Assembly: GCA_910592205.1 (NCBI GenBank)
Contig: CAJVPJ010000294.1
Coordinates: forward strand, 1-30,424
Length of the DNA stretch: 30,424 nt
Direction: 5' to 3'
Source: Paraglomus occultum
Taxonomy: Eukaryota; Glomeromycota; Glomeromycetes; Paraglomerales; Paraglomeraceae
The notes beneath the pieces were generated by a model, which was given only the letters and a program-made list of their open reading frames with translations, searched no databases and was not told the DNA's origin. A program made the position numbers and the translations under genes. Of this stretch, positions 1-10,882 are shown piece after piece (the first letter of the stretch is position 1; each line of letters opens with the position of its first letter).

Positions 1-103
1 TAACAATGTAAATTTTATTGAAAGTTTGCTAGTAAGTTACCGTTTTATAACTTATCAAAGTTGACGTATTTTTTGCGTGTGATGTGTTACACCAAGATTT
101 TGT

Positions 104-127
104 CGATACTTTTTTCCGGTGAGTGTA
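104..127 (+). repeat. Right-end terminal inverted repeat of a Tc1-like element
   Basis: This 24-bp stretch matches the element end at 1471-1494 at 21 of 24 positions, in the same orientation (CGATACTTTT.TCCGG..AGTGTA). It ends in TA, and Tc1 elements insert at TA. Transposase-like reading starts immediately after it. I infer the right end of a second Tc1 copy that inserted into, or recombined with, the transposase that follows; the rest of that copy lies left of the window or is decayed. Positions 1-103 show nothing else I can name. Confidence 0.6.
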
Positions 128-1200
128 TTCGTCAATGTCTTGACTTTGCAAAAAAATACCAGCACTGAACCATTGAAGACTGGAAGTGTGTCATTTGGTC
201 AGATGAGACCAAAATAATCGATTGGGGTTGGATGGGCAGGGCTGCATGACAGCTCAGGGAGTTGGCTACGCCTGTCGAATATAAATGAGAACTTTATACT
301 TGTATTCTTGGAAAAGAATCTAAAGCCTTGAATATTATGGGATGGAAGTAAATAAGATCAATTTCCAAAAGGACAATGATCCCAAACACATCTCCCAGCT
401 TGCCCAAAAATGGCTCAAGGACAACAATGTTGAGGTGCTAGATTGGCCAGCTCAATCATCAATTGAACACCTATGGCAGCACCTCAAACGCCAGCTTGCC
501 ACTTATACTTATGAGACAGATCCAGAGAGTATGCATGAGTTATGGGAGTGTGTGGAGGCTGAGTGGAATAAGATTCCATCACAAACATGTGTAGATTTAA
601 TAACAAGTACAGTCAAACCCCGTTATACCGATCCCCGTTATACCGATAACCTCTTTATAACGATGAAAAACGCCCCCAAAATTTAAATAGAAAATTTTAC
701 CCGTTATACCGATAAATTATAATAAACCCCGCTATAACCTTATACCGATACATCAAGGCCATTTTCTATTAAATCTCACCCCGCTCTACCGATAATCGTG
801 TAACATTTACTAAATTGGGAATGATATCAAGCATTTTGATTGGCTGATCATTCTGTATTTACAACGAACCTTGGAACAAAATTTTTTCTGCAAAAAATGT
901 CACAGCTTAATATTAACACAAAACTCATGCACAGAAGAAAGAAATATGCACTTTAATTTTTTATTAGTCCATGTGAAAAAACAATAAAGCTTGACACCTT
1001 CATCCAACACCCCTGATAAGCGATATTTTTGTGTATCAATCATATATTATCGGTAGAAAAGAAAACCCCCGATTTACCGATGCCCCGCTTTACCGATAAA
1101 TTTTTGGCGGAACAAAAATATCGGTATAACGAGGTTTGACTGTATGCCTAGGCGTGTTGCTGCTGTCCTAAAGGCCAAAGGTGGCCGCACAAAATATTAA
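128..1200 (+). pseudogene. Tc1-like transposase pseudogene (DDE superfamily)
   Basis: The reading from 131 gives a Tc1-type segment (RQCLDFAKKYQ, then WKCVIWSDETK with the first or second catalytic-Asp context), followed by frame breaks. At 342-609 a clean frame carries the family's C-terminal part: FQKDNDPKH, WLKDNN, LDWPAQS, IEHLWQHLKRQL and EAEWNKIPSQ. The reading continues as ITS-MPRR across the inserted MITE, and KAKGGRTKY with a stop at 1198-1200 is the usual Tc1 end. The codon after YQH is TGA where family members have Trp, and further stops lie at about 248-290. The LNP tract before IEHLW is shortened to SS. This is an old, inactive copy. Confidence 0.9.
610..1142. mobile_element. Pogo/Tigger-like MITE, 533 bp, with TA target duplication
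   Basis: The element has 23-bp terminal inverted repeats at 610-632 and 1120-1142 (left end begins CAGTCAAACCCCGTTATACC) with one mismatch. TA flanks it at 608-609 and 1143-1144. Removing the element and one TA restores the transposase reading ITS-MPRR, so the insertion site is exact. The subterminal regions repeat the motif CCCGTTATACCGATAA and variants (CCCGCTCTACCGATAA, CCCGCTTTACCGATAA) at about 633, 697, 778 and 1082. There is no coding capacity. A TIR starting CAGT, a TA duplication and this repeat style fit non-autonomous pogo/Tigger elements; the family is inferred. Confidence 0.88.
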
Positions 1201-1470
1201 TAAAACATTATTTTCAAAAATTTTAACATAGGTTACAAAACAGCTCAATGCACTAATAAAATTCAAAAAATTATAACTCTTGAATATGAAGTACTGAGTC
1301 TTTTCAAATAAAACGAAGGTAAATTAAAGTCAGAATGTAAGACTTTATTCAGTTTAAAGTTTATGTAAATTGGTTGAATATTTGTGGAGTTATAAGCCTA
1401 CACATTCAATTTTTTCAAACATTGAGCTGGGTTTTGTGAGTCACTGTATAATTAATAAAGTTAGAGGGTC

Positions 1471-1494
1471 CGATACTTTTGTCCGGGTAGTGTA
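1471..1494 (+). repeat. Right terminal repeat of the Tc1-like element
   Basis: The sequence CGATACTTTTGTCCGGGTAG followed by TGTA is a typical outer end of a Tc1 element in 3' orientation. It is the copy to which 104-127 was matched. The preceding GGTCC at 1466-1470 may extend it. Confidence 0.75.
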
Positions 1495-1695
1495 TCTGTG
1501 GTCCCTTCTATAATTTTTCTTCATCGATAACAATCTCTTCTGTCTCGATAATATCATAAAGAGTTTTCCAAATTTGTAAACTTTAGTCTTTGTTATTGCT
1601 TCAAAACTCGTAAATCTCTTGAATAACCACTCGTCCTTTGCTTTCAAAATTTTTGCAACTGTGCTGGAATCCAGTTATATTCTTCTGTTAATTGT
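1495..1695 (-). pseudogene. CENP-B-like (pogo) transposase N-terminal remnant
   Basis: On the minus strand one frame reads QLTEEYN near 1695-1675. The next frame continues as LDSSTVAKILKAKDEWL and then a basic stretch. Together these resemble the helix-turn-helix of pogo/Tigger and CENP-B transposases, where STV..ILK.KDKW is characteristic. A single frameshift separates the two parts, and no ATG or DDE part is visible. The right end of the Tc1 element abuts it at 1494, so the Tc1 copy may have inserted into an older pogo copy. Family assignment rests on a short motif. Confidence 0.5.
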
Positions 1696-3415
1696 TTAAT
1701 AATTAGTATTAGTGACAAATTAGCTTGCTTTCGTTGGCTTTTAATTTATAGTCAAGCGCATACTTATTTTTATTTATAGTTTTATCTTGTCAGCGTAAAT
1801 TTAAGAAAATGCAAATTTATACCGATACAAAACAATATTTATACATAAACGAGTGATTCAAATTCCAGTAAACAATAATTTATTTATATAATATAACTAC
1901 AGAAAGGCGTGAGACAGATTATATGGATTGTTAATTACTGCTAACAGTTTTTTTGGATTATATTATACAATGACAAATGAGCGATATTGCAGATCAGAAG
2001 TTTAAATTTAAAATAATATAATAATGTATGTTGATAGAGTATCAATGGGTATGACATCAAAATTGTTTGGACAATATATTGCAACAAAGCAATTCTCAAA
2101 AGTAGTAGTCTTATGCAATTTGTTATTTTGCCAAATTTAGCCTGTCTTTACTGTTTAATAAATGTCTGCAATCTAAATAAAAAACCAGTCTCCAAAGACG
2201 ATGCTTGCTCATTAAAACGGCAGAATACAAAGTAAATCAAGTCGGATGCTAAAAAACTAATTATATCAGAAGAGACAACTGCTATATTTTAGAACATAAT
2301 ACTTTGATATTATTATTGCAAGAGTCCATATAACAAGTTTTTTGTAACTGCATTTAATATTATATTTAGCCAATTGCATCGTACGCACAATCGTTTTTCT
2401 TGAATTGATGAGTCGTTGATTCGTCTACCGGCAGCCGACTTTTGAACTGACAGATTGTTTTCAATTTTTGAGAAGACAATATTAGTGAGCAGTTAGCAAA
2501 TGAATAATTATTTCGACATTAATCAATAATTCATAAAATAAAAATATACATGCATTTTCTCATTCATTTTTTATTTTTGAACATCCTGTCGTAATGGACC
2601 GAATGGAGTCGCTTGCAACTTAATCATTACATAGTTTAACATTGTCTAATGCCCTACATTACTTTATGCTTATTATTTTTACCCTTGACCAAAGCAATTT
2701 CTGTTATACGAAATCGGTACTAGAATTGATGATGCTAGACATCACTAATCGACTAACCAGAAAATTATCCACTCTTTAATAATTTCGCAAGCGGTGTGTG
2801 GTCAAGAAGAATGATAATCCAACTCATCATCAGTATTCAGTAAAAAATCGTGGTTTCTTTTCGCACAATGGTTACACTATATCTGTAGCGTTTTAACATT
2901 GCCCCACATACATTTTTACAAGTACCAATCAATAACTGTATGCGTTGTTCTTAGTCAACGAATTGTGTTACTTTTTTGTGTTTCTGAACTCTTTTTAGTA
3001 TTAGGACGGTTATGCAAGCCGATCATACCAATATCGCAAAATCAAAATTTATCAATTTAAATCGTAACGATGGTTCGCCAGCATGCATCAGCTTTTTCGA
3101 CATATTGTGACCCAAAATCCACGCCATCAACTGTGACATAATGATGTCTTGTTTGTTCTGTAACCAAATTAGTTGAGTTAGAAAAACCAAAGCTCTGCAG
3201 AATTTTTATTTGGGGTTTTGTGGCACTACGTATAAGGTAAGAACACTACATTAAAGATCGCAGATCAATTCGTGAGATAGCAACTGAAACATCTCCAAAC
3301 ACTACTAATAGACACTTCAATACTAGTCTCTTCTCCATCTTATAGAAGCTCAGTTGAGCTTTCGCAAACATTCTTTTCAATATTATATAAACACTATTAT
3401 ATGTAACAAAGGACT
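1696..3415. other. AT-rich gene-free spacer
   Basis: I see no credible exon, RNA gene or repeat here on either strand. The stretch is AT-rich, with stops in all frames at short intervals. Its right end presumably holds the promoter and 5' leader of the glycosyltransferase starting at 3416. Confidence 0.5.
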
Positions 3416-5591
3416 ATGTTCGAAGAGAAATCAAATAGCATAGCACGAGTATACTTTTTTAGCCTAGCATCCAACTACGGCAGAATATTAAGTAGAAAGA
3501 ATAACGCCATCAGAGCGCTACTACTGCTGTTAATAATTTCAACGTCAGTTTGGCTACTGTATTCCAAACCTTGGGCAGCAACATCACTGTCACAAGATGC
3601 TTTCGGCGATAAGACCGCAGCAGACACGGTAAACGAGACATCACAATCTAAAGAGCAAATAGACCTAAATGTCACGATAAATTCGAGGACCAGCGCATTT
3701 ACGAGAGAACAGTTTACTGAGAAAGCGTTAAGCAAGAATGGACTTATTCCTGTGACCGCTGTGCTGTTAGGATGGAAGCGTCTAGAGGGTTTGCAGATCA
3801 TCGTTTCTTATATTTCAAAGTATCCGTTCATTAAGGAGATAATTGTGTGGAATAATAATAATAATATTAGGCTTAATGCTGAGGTATGAATTGGCAAATA
3901 AATTATACAGTATTTTCCAAATATCAAGTTACGGTAGTGAATTTGAGCTTCTTAGTTATCGAATCTACGCTTTTCGATGAGATTTTGACTGATTTTTTCC
4001 TTTGACCGTTCAACAGAGAGATTTCACCCTGAATAATACTGATGTTGTTTTACATGTCTTCAATTCGGATGAGAATCTTCATGATTTATCAAAGTACACA
4101 ACGTGTGCGATGGCCACATACGACTACTGCTATTTCCAAGATGACGATTGGCTCAATTTATACATGGATAGTATCTACAGCAACTTTCTGAGGAGTCCTA
4201 ATCTTATTCATTCTAATACAATGCCAATCATTCATCTCGAACATCGCAGGTGGACATTCACGAATGCTGGTATGGATGCATAAACGTTGAATTTAGTTAT
4301 TGTCTTGGGTTTGCAGATAATCTAAAATTGCGTATGGCGTTGTTCGATTTATACCCTTAATATAGATAAAAAGCTTCACACTGGGTTTACATGGCTTGGT
4401 TGCGGGTCATTTGTCCCCAGGGCTAAAGTACAGCAGTTCCTTAGACAAGTTGGGTCAACTGCCATGCCCAAGGATCGTCTTCGTCTCCTGGATATGTACT
4501 TTTCATTGTGGACAAATCAGTATCCATATCAGCTATCCAACCCATTGACTCCGTTAGAACAGGAAGGAGCTTGGAGCACTGGAGTGGATCAATGGGCGAT
4601 CGTATACGCTAATATTGTAAGTGGCATAAATTTAACATGTTGAAAACTTTTAAAAAAACATATCACTGACAAGACGTTAAACGTGTGATCGTAGCTTGAT
4701 GCAGTTCAGAGACTGTTTAAAGCTCTCGCAGTTAACACTGGTTCGGAATATTATGTAAGAGATGAAGAGAGGCCAATGTTTAATAATCGCGATGTCAGGT
4801 ACAGTTTATATCTAGCGTGCATCGGGTATATGCGGGTTCACTAACTCTTGATTATTTTCCCGTAGAGCTCCTTGCACAAATGACAAATGTCTTTTTCTCA
4901 CAAACATTGATCCGTTCCCTTCTCCAAGGAGCGTGTATTATGCAAATAATATCACTCATGTTCACGAACAAGAAGCTAGATTTAACCGACTAAATTTCCC
5001 CAGCAATGATTTTTGGGATAAGCATGCTTATCATACGGCAGTGGACACAAATGTCAACACTTGTTGGAACTCTTTCAAAAGTAATATTTGGGTTTATAAA
5101 TTTCTGGTACATAGACTATTCTGGCGCAGCGAACAACCTACTCACTCGTTATCCATTAGATCCTAAATCAGGCGATTACTTTGGACTACAATTTGTGGTA
5201 CCTAGAAAATTCAATAAGATAACGTTGACATCATCAAAAGATATCAGCAAATACGACGCATCATTTAATATCCATATTTCTGATAATGGCCGTGTATGGG
5301 TGAGTTGAGTCTCTCTATTTAACGGAGGGAAAGGCTGTTTAACGCAACACCTTATATGTAACTCACTGGATATCTCTGTTAATCACACAGAAAACGTGTA
5401 ACAGGCGTAATCTAACCGATAAAGAGAATGAAGAATATCTTTCCAACTCCCAAATTAATAGTATTACAATATATTTTGACTGTGGCACGAAAGGTGAAGA
5501 GCCAACGAAATTTGTGAAGATATCAACTTCGCGCAATTTCCCCGAGCCATTAGAAATATGTTCGATTAAATTAGATGGACTGGAAGTCTAA
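3416..5591 (+). CDS. Type II membrane glycosyltransferase with C-terminal F5/8C-like domain
   Basis: Seven exons (3416-3883, 4017-4269, 4366-4616, 4695-4798, 4866-5080, 5160-5299, 5391-5591) give 543 aa. Residues 1-33 are cytoplasmic and basic. A single membrane anchor at about 34-50 (LLLLLIISTSVWLLY) is followed by a lumenal stem, the layout of a Golgi glycosyltransferase. The catalytic part starts with TAVLLGWKR and IIVWNNN and carries YCYFQDDDWLN, a DXD-type metal/nucleotide-sugar site at residues 198-200. This resembles GT64 (exostosin-like) and GT2-like folds; the substrate is unknown. From about residue 412, NTCWNSFKNPKSGDYFGL, KITLTSSKDIS and a C-terminal KISTSRN..L.ICSI resemble a discoidin (F5/8C) sugar-binding domain. 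Intron 5081-5159 was chosen over a 34-nt alternative because it restores FKNPKSGDYFGL. Confidence 0.82.
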
Positions 5592-5650
5592 TGTATTATA
5601 GATTAATATTATAGAATTCTATCATTAAACACCCAATCAGCTGATGCATT

Positions 5651-6857
5651 TCAAGTTTCGCTAACGTCCAAACGGCTCGCTGCCGCCTCAATAGCCGCGT
5701 TCAGTTTCATCTGTGCGTTCTCACACATTTTCAACTGCAAGCAGACAAATACTGTGAGTGGTTACCAGATATGAGTTGTAATGAATGAGAAAAACGGAAC
5801 GTCCAATTACCACAGTATCCTCTTGTAACAGCATCAGATTCCTTGAACAAATTTCTTTCTGCAAAGCGATAATTTTTTGCGCTTTATTCAGCTTTCCTAA
5901 CTGAATTAAACCTTCTGCATAGTATATCCAACACTTGGTCTCTAAAATAGGATCTTTGAGACGTTGAGCCGTTCGTATTTGTCTGAGTGCCAATCTACGG
6001 GCTTTGTCAGCCTTACCAGGAGGGAAACAGTTGGAAAAGGCGATGGGAGGAACGAAAAATTATAAACGTTAATGTCTGGAATGAAAGTACAGTCAACGGT
6101 CTGATCCCTTACATGTTGTTTGCTATATCTTCCAAGACCAGAGTATGCTCCACCCAGCACTGAGAAAAAGGTACTTTGAAGTTCAAGTATTCTCTGATGC
6201 ACGAAAAGCGTATATATTCTCTTGGACCTTCAGTCATAAACCTAATTAGTAATTGGAAGCTTTAAACATATCGGATACAGAAAAAGTTATAATTTAACAA
6301 TCAATTACAATACTACCAAGCAAGTTCCGGCGACACTATTAACAACTGTTTGCTGGGTTCAAATTCCAAGCGAAACTCCACCGCCAATAACTCACATGTA
6401 CTCGGCAATAAATCATTCTCGTAGCAAAAGGTAAGAAGGATTTTCAGAACGCGAACGAAAGAGGTATCACGGGTAGACTGGAACAATTCAGAAAGTATGT
6501 GGTAAGTATGACTTGACCACAAAAGAATTCTTATAAAGTATTTGTCAACGTCGGCAATCGAGCCTTCTATTTGCATATCGAGAGTGGTCCGGAAGGAAGC
6601 CCGTGCGCTTTTGTAACGTTTTCGTTCTTTGATTGCGCGTAGGTACGTTTCTGGAAGAAAAGGTGCCACGTTGTAAGAGATCAATGACGGAAGAAACCTC
6701 AATATTTAGATGGCACGAAAAAAACAGAAGAGGTACCAAAAGGTTTGTCGTTCCATAAAAGTTTTTTCTCGGCAGCCTCCAGGTACCGGCTACTGAAGGT
6801 AGAATCATAAGTTGTAGAGATGGTGAGCGCGGTGAGATATCGACTAGGGTTTATCAT
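5651..6857 (-). CDS. Unrecognised helical (TPR-like) protein
   Basis: Five exons on the minus strand (6857-6737, 6650-6317, 6227-6113, 6011-5811, 5734-5651) give 284 aa with continuous phase. I do not recognise the family. The N-terminal half is helical and charged (YLEAAEKKLLWNDKPFETYL, AIKERKRYKSARASF). The C-terminal half has paired-helix features like tetratricopeptide repeats: GGAYSGLGRYSKQHADKARR, KCWIYYAEGLIQLGKLNKAQ and MCENAQMKLNAAIEAA. There is no signal peptide or membrane segment. A scaffolding or complex-subunit role is plausible but unproven. It is transcribed away from HDA1, with 219 bp between the start codons. Introns are 86, 89, 101 and 76 nt. Confidence 0.72.
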
Positions 6858-7076
6858 TATTATGTCTCTCTTTAGAAATAGTAGTTTTTTGTAACCGGGG
6901 TGATCAGCATCCTCTGTTTTTCAACGTGCTGACCAATCATTTCTATTTATCTCAACTGTTCACATGACATTTACATAACATATTTAAATGGCCTCTACTC
7001 ATTTGAGCAGGAGAAATATCTCCCTGATATCTTAATTTGAATCACCAATTCGATCTCGCGCTAATAATACATTCCT
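6858..7076. promoter_or_regulatory. Divergent promoter region between the TPR-like gene and HDA1
   Basis: 219 bp separate the start codons of two divergent genes, so both promoters must lie here or in the 5' leaders. I see no clear TATA box or named operator; the region is inferred from gene orientation alone. Confidence 0.45.
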
Positions 7077-10000
7077 ATGGCCATGGACCAGATGGATATA
7101 GATGACGCGCCTTCTACAACTGTCAGTGGTGAGCTTTTTGTTCCATTATATACGCTTTACACTTGCTCTTATTCTCCTATCATGTTTTCCCTCTCTTACA
7201 CTGGCAGTTCTCTAACATTCCAACTCAACTAGTAGACTCTGTCCGTGGGACAGTGACGGGGCTTGTATATGATCCACGTATGCGACTTCACGGAAACATA
7301 TACGAGGATGAACATCACCCCGAAGATCCAAAACGAATCTCTGCCATCTACAAAGCACTACTGGGGTCTTCCTGTGTAAAGAGAATGGTCAGAATACCTG
7401 CGAGAGAGGCGACAAGAGAAGAAGTTCTTCTTGTTCATGCCAAGGAACATTGGGATAAGATTATTAGCACTGTAGGTAGGTGACTTTTTTTTTGCAGTCG
7501 GTTCATGGGTAATGGGGCTAAAGGGCCTAGCAGGATATGTGAAAGTTGTTTGTTCGCGTAATTACATGCCCAAGTATTTATTGATTGGTTTCTCCATTCG
7601 ATTATTTTGTCTTTCTTTCAGATAAGTCTGATGAGCAATTACAGAGGATGGCCAACGGTTATAACTCGATATATCTTAACAACGAATCTGCTCTCTCGGC
7701 GCGTCTAGCATGTGGCGGTGTGATAGAGATGTGTCTATCGGTCGTAAACGGAAAAGTCAACAATGGGTTCGCGAATGTGCGACCTCCCGGACATCACGCC
7801 GAGCCGGGGCAAGCCATGGGTTTTTGTCTGTTTAACAATGTTGCTGTAGCCGCCAGATGTTTACGACGTTATCATAATGTTGAAAGAGTGTTTATTTTGG
7901 ACTGGTAAGGAAATTAAGGCAGAAAAGGTGTGCGCAGGAAGTTAATTGATTAGCATTTAGTGTCTTCAGACCGGCTTCTTGGACTTATCGAGTTTGTATT
8001 TTACTTTCTTTTTTCAATAGGGATATACATCATGGTAATTTCGCTGACAGTTTCTCTTCTTATCTGACTTTGTGTTACTAATCGATATCATCGCTTAGGG
8101 AATGGTACACAGAAGGTATTTTATGACGACCCAAACGTAGTGTATTGCTCAATACACCGTTACGAGAATGCGCGTTTTTATCCTGGTGATGAAGAGGCCA
8201 ATTACACACACGTAGGAGGGAATGGAGCACGGGGAAAGCATGTATCAATTTTTTCCAACGATAGATATATAATGACTAGTCTTAACCCGCCTGTTACTTG
8301 AATATTCGTCATATTTACCCAATAATTTGATTAACTTGATAAATAGAACGATAAATATACCGTGGCCACGCAAAGGAATGACAGATAGCGATTATATATA
8401 CGCGTTTAATAGAATAGTAATGCCTATAGCGTACGAGTTCGGACCAAATATTGTTATTGTATCGGCTGGATTTGATGCCGCTAGAGGTGAGGAAACTTTA
8501 CTTAGTAACATTGTAAATGACCGATTCCTGAAGAGACAAATGATGACATTAGGTGACCCCATTGGTGAGAATGATGTGACACCAGCTGGATTTGCTCATA
8601 TGACAAGTTTGCTAAAGAATTTGTCGGGAGGTAAACTTGTACTGGCATTGGAGGTAAGTAAACTGGCTGCGTTGGATTTTTACTTAGTTCTATAGTGATT
8701 AACATGGTCGAGCTTATTTCCTAGGGCGGTTACAATATTAATTCAATATCAAAATCCGCTCTCGCTTGTGTAAAAGTATTACTTGGAGAAGATCCTCCTG
8801 ACTTGGGCCCGATCAGCCCTAGCAAAGACTGTATTGAAACAGTACATCAAGTCACGAAAATTCAATCACAGTATTGGAAATGTTTGGCTCCAAGTAATAT
8901 AGATGAGGGGGAAGGTATAATATTTGTGAGGATTATGTTATATGGAATACAACTTGCTCATTGGGTTTTTTCTGACTAGAGATTACCCTTACTATAGCAA
9001 AAGCTCCCGGGAAAATGGTTATAAACATGACCGGTGAGTGTTACGCGAAGATGATAGTTGCTTGGGTACATTAATAGACGATTTCTTAGCATCTCTGAAG
9101 ATACGTTTTTGCCAAATGCATTGTCTTCTACAGAAATGTTGAGAATAATTCGGGCAAGGGGGCTTCTTACAAAATATTCAATGGTGCCTTTACCGATATC
9201 CGATGAGCGGCTTGCTACAAAATTTTATGAGCACGTCTTGTGCAGGTAAAGAATTTCATATGTCACTCGATCACCGTTTTATGCATCAAGAACTTAACCA
9301 TAGTGGCTATTAGCAAGAAGATGTACGAAAAGAAAGTACTATTTCTCTTTGTGCACGAAATGTGAGTTACGTTTATACATGGAACATGGCTTTTTTGCTT
9401 TACGTGTGGAGAAACATTTAGATTGACCAAAATTTCTTGATACTTTTCAGGCCCGATTTCAGGTATTGCTTTTGTCAGCTTTCGCTTTGAATTGTCAAAC
9501 GTAGTTTGCTAATAAAGTGTCCTCGTTGTAGGGCTGATTTGAAGGCACATACAAATAGTGTAAATCACTCGCGGTCATATATGGTTTGTAATATTTATGT
9601 TGCATACCATTTAATGGTCTGTGACTAATGCAGCACTTTTTTCGCAGGTGGACAGCATGGTTTACTATATTGAAAACGTGGTACAAAATCCGGATTATGG
9701 TATAATAGATGTTGCCATCCCTTCGGTATGTATAATATGACCAATTGAGACAGTTCCCCTCATAAAGTTTCTAGTCCTGTTAATTATGTAGAGCACAATT
9801 TATCAGGGTGACAGCAGAACTCGTTCAGATTTAGTTGAACTATTAGTATACTTATGGGATAACCATATTCAGTAAGTTTTTGAGAGTATTCTAATATATT
9901 TCGTTTACACGTTTCTAACATCCCATTTATAAGAATTGCATCAGCAGACCGAGTGGTTTTATTAGGGGCCAGTATAGGCTGTCATTGTTTAGCTACTCTT

Positions 10001-10605
10001 ATAAATGATAGAGGTAATATAGCCATGGCGCTGTGACATTAATGTGCTTGCACCAATATGTTTACATATTAATTAATACTCATTCTAGAGCAACTAGTTA
10101 TGTCAAAGGTTATCTGTTCAATATTGATACCAGGTGATTGCCCAGTACCTGCAGTCACAAAAAGACCAACCCTAACAAGTTGGTACTATGAAGTAAGTTA
10201 TAGTTCACAGTCATTGCTACTTTGAAGATTGAGTATTGACAACGAATATTATATAATCTAAAAATTGTCTCTAGAGATCGTTCATTGCCATTGCACAGAA
10301 TCACCTACACTTTTCAAAAAAACCAAATCGAACAAGTCATGCCTTTGGAAACATTGTATCTGCAGGTTTGGGGATAGCAAATTTCAAAAAGTTTTTAATT
10401 TATCATTTAGGTTGCATTGTACTAACGCTCTAAAAAATGGCTTTTCTTCTAAATACCTATCTCTCAAACCTAAATTAACATTTAAGAATATCTTAATGAT
10501 CTGCCAATTCAGGATATATTAGTCCGTTTACAACAGGATATATTTGGTTATGTTAGCAATGTATTAGCAGAAAAATCTCCTGTGAACGAGGAGGAAAGAA
10601 TCTAG
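7077..10605 (+). CDS. HDA1: Class II histone deacetylase Hda1/Clr3, with Arb2 domain
   Basis: Nineteen exons give 657 aa: 7077-7128, 7233-7475, 7622-7904, 8021-8034, 8099-8237, 8347-8486, 8553-8653, 8725-8914, 8980-9033, 9101-9245, 9314-9361, 9451-9462, 9532-9583, 9648-9725, 9807-9871, 9934-10013, 10089-10192, 10275-10355, 10513-10605. The protein removes acetyl groups from histone lysines in a nuclear silencing complex. Family motifs are intact: [15 protein letters not shown] (catalytic His 156-157), DWDIHHGNGTQ (zinc ligands Asp194, His196), [24 protein letters not shown] (Asp287) and LEGGYN. Residues from about 390 form an Arb2 domain ([30 protein letters not shown]). Exons 4 (14 nt) and 12 (12 nt) are microexons; exon 4 carries part of the DWDIHHG site. 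No in-frame GT donor exists after exon 5, so a GC donor (GCATGT at 8238) is proposed. The join RGK-TINIPWP lacks two residues usual in this loop. Confidence 0.93.
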
Positions 10606-10716
10606 ACTGTCCCGGACAATAATTAGCCATTATTAAGAACATTGGAAAATTTCTTGGTGTTATAATGACTGGGTGAGGAAAGAAGACGTAGGAACTTGTA
10701 ACTTTTTCATACTAAT

Positions 10717-10754
10717 CACGTGATAAAGATAATCCGCTACAAATAAATCACGTG
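10717..10754. promoter_or_regulatory. Two CACGTG (E-box/Cbf1-type) palindromes upstream of CMR1
   Basis: CACGTG occurs at 10717-10722 and 10749-10754, both in an AATCACGTG context, about 130-165 bp before the CMR1 start at 10883. CACGTG is the known core site of Cbf1 and other bHLH factors. Binding here is inferred. Confidence 0.4.
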
Positions 10755-10882
10755 CTAGAAATATTATGACGAGAATTCAATTCAGAGGTTCGCGTCTAAT
10801 ACATATTAAGTTTGGAACTTCCATGAACTAAAAAATTGGTGACCTCTCGAAGCAAAAATTTTCCCGACGAAAAAAAAAAAAC

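Larger units (their letters stand above)
128..1494 (+). mobile_element. Decayed Tc1/mariner element, interrupted by a MITE
   Basis: The segment holds a broken Tc1 transposase reading (128-609, resuming at 1143-1200), a 3' non-coding part, and a right terminal repeat at 1471-1494 ending in TA. The left end is missing, replaced by the repeat at 104-127. A 533-bp element sits inside at 610-1142. With premature stops and no left end the copy cannot be autonomous. The 1201-1470 stretch is AT-rich tail without a gene. Confidence 0.8.

Noticed and set aside
5006-5308. Alternative intron 5081-5114 (34 nt) in the glycosyltransferase
   Set aside because: Too short compared with the other introns; the 79-nt intron ending at 5159 restores FKNPKSGDYFGL.
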